Shown here in pieces: positions 6,497 to 10,128 of a stretch of DNA of 10,128 nucleotides. The translations under genes were made by a program, and so were the position numbers. Position 1 is the stretch's first letter; every line of letters begins with the position of its first letter. The notes beneath the pieces are model-generated. The model was given only the letters and a program-made list of their open reading frames with translations, ran no database searches and was not told where the DNA came from. Source of the DNA: Candidatus Gottesmanbacteria bacterium RIFOXYB1_FULL_47_11 (GTDB lineage: Bacteria > Patescibacteriota > Microgenomatia > UBA10105 > UBA927); assembly GCA_001779455.1 (NCBI GenBank), contig MFKE01000011.1, forward strand, positions 12,795-22,922, in the 5' to 3' direction.

Positions 6497-6658
6497 ATGG
6501 AGATTTGTGAATTTCTCAATGAGTTTTGGTGGACGGTTATTTTATTAGTGGGGATAGCACTTGTTGCCATTCATAAGGATATTAATGACATCAAAATGGC
6601 AAAGAAATCGGGATGGAAAGAAGAAAAAATCATGCCCCTCGGGCATGACCCGGATTAA
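6497..6658 (+). CDS. Single-span small membrane protein, 53 aa
   Basis: The protein begins MEICEFLNEFWWTVILLVGI and has one hydrophobic helix (residues about 10-25, WWTVILLVGIALVAI), followed by a charged cytoplasm-like tail (HKDINDIKMAKKSGWKEEK) ending MPLGHDPD. A strong Shine-Dalgarno AAAGGAG (6484-6490) sits 6 nt before the ATG, a well-spaced promoter lies upstream, and an intrinsic terminator follows the stop, so it is a complete transcription unit. The last codons also form a perfect hairpin CATGCCC CTC GGGCATG (6630-6646). No family is recognised; single-span proteins of this size include regulators of membrane complexes and toxins, but nothing here distinguishes these. Confidence 0.75.
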   Translation: MEICEFLNEFWWTVILLVGIALVAIHKDINDIKMAKKSGWKEEKIMPLGHDPD

Positions 6659-6679
6659 GACTCCTCCCCGCCCCCCCCA

Positions 6680-6756
6680 AAAAAAAGCAAACATTCAGAT
6701 TGCAGCGCAGGCTGCGTAAGTTAGATAGATTTGAGTGTTTGTGGGGGTTTTTTCTA
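6680..6756. terminator. Bidirectional intrinsic terminator
   Basis: CAAACATTCA (6688-6697) pairs with TGAGTGTTTG (6732-6741), 10 bp with one G-T, around an inner hairpin GCAGC GCAG GCTGC (6702-6715). On the plus strand the stem is followed by TGGGGG and six Ts. On the minus strand it is followed by one C and eight Ts (the plus-strand A8 run preceded by C8). It would stop transcription of the 53-aa gene and also minus-strand transcripts. Confidence 0.7.
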
Positions 6757-6817
6757 GGCCTGACTCCGGTCCGGCCGTGAACATCCTCCCACAAACAGCA
6801 TCCAGACGACAAACCAC

Positions 6818-6860
6818 AAAACCCCCTTGCGTTCACATGCGAACGATGAGGGGGCTTTTT
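6818..6860 (+). terminator. Intrinsic terminator upstream of brnT
   Basis: CCCCCTTGCGTTC (6822-6834) pairs with GAACGATGAGGGGG (6841-6854) around a 6-nt loop, followed by C and five Ts. It is the second terminator in 150 bp and isolates the brnTA promoter from upstream read-through. Confidence 0.8.
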
Positions 6861-6885
6861 GTATCTTATGCAAGCTCTTGCACTC

Positions 6886-6914
6886 TTGACACTGTCGCGA
6901 TTGTATCATATAGT
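6886..6914 (+). promoter_or_regulatory. Promoter of brnTA (leaderless type)
   Basis: Perfect TTGACA (6886-6891), 17-bp spacer, TATAGT (6909-6914), then 6 nt to the brnT ATG at 6921. The -10 region lies in an alternating AT stretch from GTATC to GTATATAC (6903-6920) where a BrnA-type repressor could bind; BrnTA autoregulation is known for the family, the site here is inferred. Confidence 0.8.
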
Positions 6915-6920
6915 ATATAC

Positions 6921-7217
6921 ATGAAGACCCTGCCGGAACCGCTTGCGTTTGTTTGGGATCGCGGCAATAGCAGAAAAAATGAGCAAAAACACAAGGTCTC
7001 CGATCATGAAGCGGAAGAGCCGTTTTTTGATAAAAAAAGAAAAATTTTTACGGACCATCTGCATTCAGGAAAAGAGGAACGATTCCGAATGGTAGGAAAA
7101 ACGAAAAATCATCGATTGTTATTTGTCGCTTTTACAATACGAAAAGGAATTGTCCGAATCATATCGGCCCGTGATATTAATAAAAAGGAGGTATATCTCT
7201 ATGAAAAAACCGCTTAA
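6921..7217 (+). CDS. brnT: BrnT family toxin (RelE-like ribonuclease)
   Basis: BrnT is the toxin of the BrnT/BrnA type II module, a RelE-fold ribonuclease that stops translation when freed from its antitoxin. The 98-aa protein shows the family pattern: FVWDRGNSRKNEQKHKVS (residues 10-27; usual FxWDxxKxxxNxxKHGVS), a D-x-x-H segment FTDHLHSGKEERFRMVGK (43-60), RLLFVAF (65-71) and RIISARDINKKEVYLYE (79-95). The Gly of KHGVS is Lys here. Length is typical. The ATG at 6921 is chosen over upstream starts because the promoter -10 ends 6 nt before it and the protein then begins as the family does. It overlaps brnA by 17 nt, so the pair is translationally linked. AT-rich codon use differs from the flanking core genes, consistent with horizontal acquisition. 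Confidence 0.93.
   Translation: MKTLPEPLAFVWDRGNSRKNEQKHKVSDHEAEEPFFDKKRKIFTDHLHSGKEERFRMVGKTKNHRLLFVAFTIRKGIVRIISARDINKKEVYLYEKTA
7185..7192 (+). promoter_or_regulatory. Shine-Dalgarno site of brnA inside brnT
   Basis: AAGGAGGT lies 8 nt before the ATG at 7201 and fixes the brnA start. brnT itself seems leaderless, so the antitoxin may be initiated by a different and stronger route than the toxin on the same mRNA. Confidence 0.85.
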
Positions 7218-7464
7218 ATTACCGAAATTTAAAAATGAGGACGCGGAGCGCGACTTTTGGGCGGAGCTGGATCTGTCGGAGTATTACGAGCCTTCTGATC
7301 TGGAATCGGTAAGTTTTCCGAATCTCAAGCCCACCAGCCGATCTATTTCTATCCGCATGCCGGAATATCTTATCAATCGGGTGAAAGAAAAGGCCAATGC
7401 ACTGGATATCCCCTATCAATCACTCATGAAGCAATACATCAGCCGCGGGGCATTTTCTCAATAA
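7201..7464 (+). CDS. brnA: BrnA family antitoxin (CopG-like ribbon-helix-helix)
   Basis: BrnA binds and neutralises BrnT and represses the shared promoter through a C-terminal ribbon-helix-helix domain. The 87-aa protein has the usual N-terminal toxin-binding part (LPKFKNEDAERDFWAELD, residues 7-24, then LSEYYEPSDLE) and a C-terminal RHH pattern: strand SRSISIRMPEYL (46-57), helix INRVKEKANALD (58-69), helix PYQSLMKQYISRG (71-83). The start at 7201 is set by the Shine-Dalgarno AAGGAGGT; an upstream in-frame start at 7123 would overlap brnT by 95 nt and lacks support. The stop at 7462-7464 overlaps the relic 3' end of an ndk gene on the opposite strand. Confidence 0.93.
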   Translation: MKKPLKLPKFKNEDAERDFWAELDLSEYYEPSDLESVSFPNLKPTSRSISIRMPEYLINRVKEKANALDIPYQSLMKQYISRGAFSQ

Positions 7465-7517
7465 CATTCTTCCTTCGCAAACAGCAGGCCGATTTCCTTG
7501 GCAGCGGACCCTTGACT
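7458..7517 (-). pseudogene. 3'-end relic of a second ndk gene
   Basis: On the minus strand the frame ending at 7458-7460 reads SAAKEIGLLFAKEECY then a stop, matching the C-terminus of the intact NDK in this window (AAQKEIGLLFTKEELF). At the nucleotide level, 7466-7499 matches 8974-9007 at 30 of 34 positions. Homology fades upstream of about 7517, and the rest of the gene, including the active-site His, is missing. The differences fit a diverged paralogue rather than a fresh copy. It is convergent with brnA. Confidence 0.75.
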
Positions 7518-7698
7518 TCTCTTCTTCCTCAGCATATTATCCCATTCAAGCGCTCTGCAATAGGCCATATGCGGCTATATCTCGCGCGGCGCCGCTCTTT
7601 GACAGACTGAAGTCTGAACTCCTTTTTAGGCAAGACTTCGCCAAGGGCCGCACCGCGACCTTTCGTGAAGTCTTGCAACCAATCAACCAAATCAAAAA
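7518..7698. other. Leader region with competing hairpins before the 118-aa gene
   Basis: No convincing gene is seen. AGACTTC (7633-7639) can pair upstream with GAAGTCT (7609-7615) or downstream as part of GCAAGACTTC/GAAGTCTTGC (7630-7639/7667-7676, 10 bp, with inner AAGG/CCTT at 7643-7646/7659-7662). CAGACT GA AGTCTG (7603-7616) is also self-complementary. A TTGACA occurs at 7599-7604, without a good -10 at 17 bp. The layout would suit an RNA switch or simply repeat remnants. Confidence 0.5.
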
Positions 7699-7710
7699 AA
7701 GGAGAATAAA

Positions 7711-8067
7711 ATGAAAGCTAGGACGTTTTTTCAAAAAATAGCGAAACCGGCATGTACTATCGTGCTGGTGACAATGGTGTTGGCATTCTTCGTTCCGTTT
7801 CCGTTCGGAACGATGATCATCATCGAAAGTCTGTTTGTGGGGTTGGTAGTGGGTTTCTTCCTGCCATTCCTCATGGGAAAAAAGTTCGACAAGGAAACGA
7901 ACATAAACCTCTGGGGTTTGTTTGTTTCGGCGTTTATCATCAACGCATTTGCCGTGTTTCAGACGCTGACGATGTCAAAAAATACAATAGACTGGCTAGC
8001 CATAGCGCTAGCCTCTACCGTCGTTTGGCTTATAGCCAGTCTCCTCATCGTCAGGAAACACCAATAA
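7711..8067 (+). CDS. Four-span membrane protein, 118 aa
   Basis: The protein has about four hydrophobic helices: residues 13-31 (ACTIVLVTMVLAFFVPF), 33-55 (GTMIIIESLFVGLVVGFFLP), 67-88 (LWGLFVSAFIINAFAVF) and 94-114 (WLAIALASTVVWLIASLLI). Short basic ends (MKARTFFQKIAK, RKHQ) suggest both termini are cytoplasmic. The polar loop KKFDKETNIN lies between helices 2 and 3. No family is recognised; this size and topology is common among small transporters, holin-like and accessory membrane proteins. A Shine-Dalgarno AAGGAG (7699-7704) is placed 6 nt before the ATG. The gene is followed by a hairpin terminator and is set among repeated GAAGTCTTG/CAAGACTTC motifs. Confidence 0.82.
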   Translation: MKARTFFQKIAKPACTIVLVTMVLAFFVPFPFGTMIIIESLFVGLVVGFFLPFLMGKKFDKETNINLWGLFVSAFIINAFAVFQTLTMSKNTIDWLAIALASTVVWLIASLLIVRKHQ

Positions 8068-8089
8068 TGTAAAATACAAGACTTCAGTC

Positions 8090-8145
8090 AGAAGACAAGC
8101 CCTGTTACGGGTGACCCCTCATCCAATCGCTTGTCTTCTTTCTTG
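8090..8145 (+). terminator. Hairpin terminator after the 118-aa membrane protein gene
   Basis: AGAAGACAAGC (8090-8100) and GCTTGTCTTCT (8129-8139) are perfectly complementary over 11 bp around a 28-nt loop, followed by the T-rich TTCTTGT. The left arm begins next to the CAAGACTTCAGTC repeat (8077-8089). A second hairpin, TCTTTCTT (8137-8144) with AAGAAAGA (8170-8177), overlaps the right arm by 3 nt. Confidence 0.6.
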
Positions 8146-8182
8146 TGTTCCCGACTCGCTCGGAACCAGAAGAAAGACCATC

Positions 8183-8211
8183 TTGCATTTTGACATCTAC
8201 TTCTCTATACT
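8183..8211 (+). promoter_or_regulatory. Promoter of the 239-aa unknown gene
   Basis: TTGCAT (8183-8188), 17-bp spacer, TATACT (8206-8211), 28 nt before the ATG at 8240. A TTGACATC at 8190-8197 lies only 10 bp from the -10 box; compared with the promoter at 3960-3987, which shares TTGACATC and CTCTATACTACC, about 6 bp are missing in between. Confidence 0.6.
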
Positions 8212-8239
8212 ACCCGTCATCTTCTGCCCAAAAGAATTT

Positions 8240-8959
8240 ATGGCACCAATACCTGCAGAAATAGGCGCACACACATTTGCCGAAACACAGCTCAAAGGTT
8301 CTGAGTTTACCGCGTTTGTCCATACAGTTGAGGACCTTATGAAACGGCGAAAAGAAATAGTCGTGCCGCCGAGTGGACAAATCAGATTAGACGGACTGAT
8401 GATTCACATCCCGCAGATGTTTGTCTTGGAGGGAGTCCCGTCGAGTATTCGTGAGGTATTACTGCCCACTATGACCTCAGATAATGTATATCATCTACCT
8501 AACAAAACATCAGTAACCAACGTGTTTGGCGTACAATTGAGGTTTGATAAAGAGCCTCAACATATCATTGTCTCCCGGGGAAAACATCAGGTAAGGCTCT
8601 GCCACGACGGACTGCAACAACCCGTACATGCAAGCAACCGCGCGGCAATACTTGGCTTGTCACTTCTCCCTGATGAACTGTGGCCACGCGTTGCCAAACA
8701 AGGGTTCAGCTGTGGATATATAACAGGATCATGTTGGGACAACCCATGGCAGGCTCAAGCCCTGAGCTTATCATTACCCGACCCTGATGGAAAATTGAGT
8801 TGGTACCATACGGGGCCACAGGTCCTTGCAAATTTCGATCCAGGCTCACTCTATGGTGAAATATTAAATACTAAGATCAGAACAGGCCCAATCATAAAGA
8901 CATATTTGGAAAAACTCAAACCGGTAGGCCTATTTTTTGATAGCCGACAGCAGGGATGA
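8240..8959 (+). CDS. Unknown protein, 239 aa
   Basis: No family recognised. Residues 1-40 are mainly helical (MAPIPAEIGAHTFAETQLKG then FTAFVHTVEDLMKRRKE). The middle is beta-rich with short strands (QIRLDGLMIHIPQMFVLEG, VFGVQLRF, HIIVSRGKHQVRLCHDG). The last third is Trp/Gly/Pro-rich (DELWPRVAKQGFSCGYITGS, CWDNPWQ, KLSWYHTGPQ). There is no signal peptide or transmembrane segment. I place the start at 8240, not at an upstream in-frame codon near 8111: the upstream extension would include the terminator hairpin and promoter. No Shine-Dalgarno site is present. The stop lies 6 bp from the convergent ndk stop, with no terminator between, so opposing transcription is likely. Confidence 0.8.
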   Translation: MAPIPAEIGAHTFAETQLKGSEFTAFVHTVEDLMKRRKEIVVPPSGQIRLDGLMIHIPQMFVLEGVPSSIREVLLPTMTSDNVYHLPNKTSVTNVFGVQLRFDKEPQHIIVSRGKHQVRLCHDGLQQPVHASNRAAILGLSLLPDELWPRVAKQGFSCGYITGSCWDNPWQAQALSLSLPDPDGKLSWYHTGPQVLANFDPGSLYGEILNTKIRTGPIIKTYLEKLKPVGLFFDSRQQG

Positions 8960-8965
8960 AAATCC

Positions 8966-9382
8966 TCAAAATAATTCTTCCTTCGTAAACAAGAGTCCGA
9001 TTTCCTTTTGCGCGGCTTCTGCTGAGTCTGAGCGGTGAACGACGTTGTGGGGTTTATCAACACCAAAATCTTTGCGGATCGTACCCGGAGCCGCTTCTGC
9101 CGGATCAGTGGGGCCGCAGATATCAAATACTTTTTGTATCGCACCATCTCCTTCTAATATAAAGGCAACAACCGGCGTGGACATCATAGCCGCCGAAAGC
9201 GACGGGAAAAACGGTTTGTCTTTGTGGTGGGCGTACCACACATCGAGAATCTGTTGAGTGAGCCGGACCATCTTGAGGGCAACAACGCGAAGGCCAGCTT
9301 TTTCAAACCGGCTGATAATCTCGCCGACAATGTGCTTCTCTACCCCGTCGGGCTTGATAAGGACGACAGTTCGCTGGGTCAT
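8966..9382 (-). CDS. ndk: Nucleoside diphosphate kinase
   Basis: NDK transfers the terminal phosphate of ATP to nucleoside diphosphates through a phosphohistidine. The 138-aa length is normal. Visible motifs: TVVLIKPDGV (residues 5-14, with the conserved Lys10), YAHHKDKPFFPSL (50-62), GPTDPAEAAPGTIRKDFG (90-107) and NVVHRSDSAEAA (113-124) with the catalytic His116. The usual Arg of the (R)xxxG-x-T-(N/D)-P segment, Arg88 in human NDPK-A, is replaced by Phe86 (VFDICGPTDP), and the RGDF motif is RKDF. TTTACA/TACAGT with a 17-bp spacer ends 6 nt before the ATG, indicating a leaderless message. A diverged relic of another ndk is at 7458-7517. Confidence 0.97.
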   Translation of the reverse strand: MTQRTVVLIKPDGVEKHIVGEIISRFEKAGLRVVALKMVRLTQQILDVWYAHHKDKPFFPSLSAAMMSTPVVAFILEGDGAIQKVFDICGPTDPAEAAPGTIRKDFGVDKPHNVVHRSDSAEAAQKEIGLLFTKEELF

Positions 9383-9388
9383 AGGATT

Positions 9389-9417
9389 ACTGTACTAAGA
9401 ATCTGCACCGTTGTAAA
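9389..9417 (-). promoter_or_regulatory. Promoter of ndk (leaderless type)
   Basis: On the minus strand TTTACA (9412-9417), 17-bp spacer, TACAGT (9389-9394), then 6 nt to the ndk ATG. No Shine-Dalgarno sequence is present. Confidence 0.65.
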
Positions 9418-9427
9418 GCAGAGTGTT

Positions 9428-9973
9428 TTACGATGAGAACTGATGCCCTGCTGGTAACTGTGCAAGCGGTGAATCTTGTTTTATACCGGGCGGCCATTTA
9501 CCAACCGTAGCTGCATACACAAATTGCAAAGACCGAATGTAATACGGCGCATCATCTTGAACACTCACGTCTTTATTGTGGCGTGCTATAGACGCAAGCA
9601 ATTCCTGGGGCTCTTTCGTAAAATCTTCTGTGCGCACCATCGCCCATTCAACCCGATAATCTATACTTCCCTTTGGTATAAACATCATTGCGGGAAAGCT
9701 GTCGTGTCCGGTCCCCCACTGTTTGTGCAGTGCTTCCAACTTCGCAACACCCGCGGGATTTGGCAATGCGACGCCCAATATGTGCTTTTGTTCCACCCCG
9801 AGGGTCTTAAAGAGAACGCACTTTGTCCGGCTAAGCAACTCCTTTTCATCTTTCCGATGGGTGATCATAAACTCATGAGGAATTGTGGATGAGCGCATAT
9901 GCCACTCTATGCTCTTTACCATGGCTTCTTCTGCACGCTTAGCTGCTCTTGGATCTGTTTCTATACTGCTCAT
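9428..9973 (-). CDS. Unknown protein, 181 aa
   Basis: No family recognised. A helical, charged N-terminus (residues 1-55, DPRAAKRAEEAMVKSIEWHM and HRKDEKELLSR) leads into an alpha/beta-looking core (HILGVALPNPAGVAKLEAL; FPAMMFIPKGSIDYRVEWAMVR, about 92-113) and a helix (KEPQELLASIARHNKD). The tail is Pro/Gly-rich and probably flexible. No membrane segment or signal peptide. The start is fixed by a strong Shine-Dalgarno AAAGGAGG (9978-9985), 4 nt before the ATG, and by a consensus promoter upstream. The gene lies upstream of ndk on the same strand with 45 bp between them, but ndk has its own promoter. Confidence 0.83.
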   Translation of the reverse strand: MSSIETDPRAAKRAEEAMVKSIEWHMRSSTIPHEFMITHRKDEKELLSRTKCVLFKTLGVEQKHILGVALPNPAGVAKLEALHKQWGTGHDSFPAMMFIPKGSIDYRVEWAMVRTEDFTKEPQELLASIARHNKDVSVQDDAPYYIRSLQFVYAATVGKWPPGIKQDSPLAQLPAGHQFSS

Positions 9974-10014
9974 GGGGCCTCCTTTATAAAAACGTATTGG
10001 GGCAAGATGCGATT

Positions 10015-10043
10015 GGTATACATGGTCTTTCGGCCGATGTCAA
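10015..10043 (-). promoter_or_regulatory. Promoter of the 181-aa unknown gene
   Basis: On the minus strand TTGACA (10038-10043), 17-bp spacer, TATACC (10015-10020). The leader is about 35 nt and ends in AAAGGAGG. It shares TTGACATC and a downstream CTTGCCC word with the promoter at 3960-3987. Confidence 0.75.
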
Positions 10044-10056
10044 GTAAAATAATCTA

Positions 10057-10085
10057 TTGACAACTACAACGACGGTGCGTAGTAT
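10057..10085 (+). promoter_or_regulatory. Promoter of the gene leaving the window (leaderless type)
   Basis: Perfect TTGACA (10057-10062), 17-bp spacer, TAGTAT (10080-10085), then 7 nt to an ATG at 10093. It is divergent from the 181-aa gene promoter, the two -35 boxes being 13 bp apart. Confidence 0.65.
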
Positions 10086-10092
10086 CGGGCAT

Positions 10093-10128
10093 ATGAACAA
10101 AGAGGCGCCTACTGATGCAGACCCTCGG
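10093..10128 (+). CDS. Start of a gene truncated by the window end
   Basis: Twelve open codons reading MNKEAPTDADPR run off the window. Support is the consensus promoter whose -10 box ends 7 nt before the ATG. The fragment is too short to say what it encodes. Confidence 0.5.
   Translation, partial: MNKEAPTDADPR

Noticed and set aside
6418..6510. 30-codon open frame in the leader of the 53-aa gene, overlapping its start
   Set aside because: Could be a leader peptide, but there is no Shine-Dalgarno site and no codon run suggesting attenuation; not enough support to call.
6277..6570. 97-codon minus-strand open frame over the 53-aa gene and its leader
   Set aside because: It crosses a good plus-strand promoter, Shine-Dalgarno site and membrane-protein frame, and has no start signals of its own.
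7123..7200. Longer brnA start within brnT
   Set aside because: Would add residues foreign to the BrnA family; AAGGAGGT points to the ATG at 7201.
8111..8239. N-terminal extension of the 239-aa unknown protein to an upstream start
   Set aside because: The extension would be translated from the preceding terminator hairpin and the promoter; the ATG at 8240 follows the promoter.

Overview
The window looks like a chromosomal segment of a Candidate Phyla Radiation (Patescibacteria) bacterium. This is an inference. It rests on the mix of conserved core genes with many short proteins of no recognisable family, tRNA genes without an encoded CCA, a cytoskeletal MreB, period-7 micro-repeats between genes, and start codons lying a few bases after a -10 box. 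TGA is used as a stop and TGG as Trp, so nothing points to a recoded genetic code. I cannot name the lineage with confidence.

Layout. 1-2031 (minus): a WecG/TagA/CpsF-type glycosyltransferase and, upstream of it, mreB, separated by 161 bp holding two tandem arrays of a 7-bp unit. 2089-3706 (plus): a membrane-anchored PEGA/beta-propeller protein and a 139-aa unknown. 3708-3916: divergent genes for tRNA-Arg(CCT) and tRNA-Pro(CGG). 4012-5987 (plus): an unknown protein, a Maf-type nucleotide pyrophosphatase, and another unknown, tightly packed. 6003-6206 (minus): a small basic protein. 6340-8177: an accessory stretch with a 53-aa single-span membrane protein, two strong intrinsic terminators, a BrnT/BrnA toxin-antitoxin pair, a relic of a second ndk gene, and a four-span membrane protein set among repeated GAAGTCTTG/CAAGACTTC motifs. 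8240-9973: an unknown protein convergent with an intact ndk, then another unknown on the minus strand. 10093 onward: the first codons of a plus-strand gene that leaves the window.

Functions. MreB, the glycosyltransferase and possibly the PEGA protein belong to cell shape and surface polymer assembly. Maf and NDK act on nucleotide pools. BrnTA is a type II toxin-antitoxin module. The remaining proteins have no assignable function.

Most notable observations: (1) a recurrent promoter layout in which the -10 hexamer ends exactly 6 nt (five genes) or 7 nt (two genes) before the ATG, implying leaderless mRNAs, in contrast with four genes that carry strong Shine-Dalgarno sites; (2) three arrays of four 7-bp units, one inside the glycosyltransferase reading frame; (3) an in-frame, GC-rich, palindrome-containing insertion in mreB; (4) a truncated, diverged ndk tail directly behind brnA; (5) an NDK lacking a normally conserved nucleotide-binding arginine; (6) competing hairpins and inverted repeats around the 118-aa membrane protein gene. 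I see no CRISPR array, transposase, rRNA gene or replication origin.
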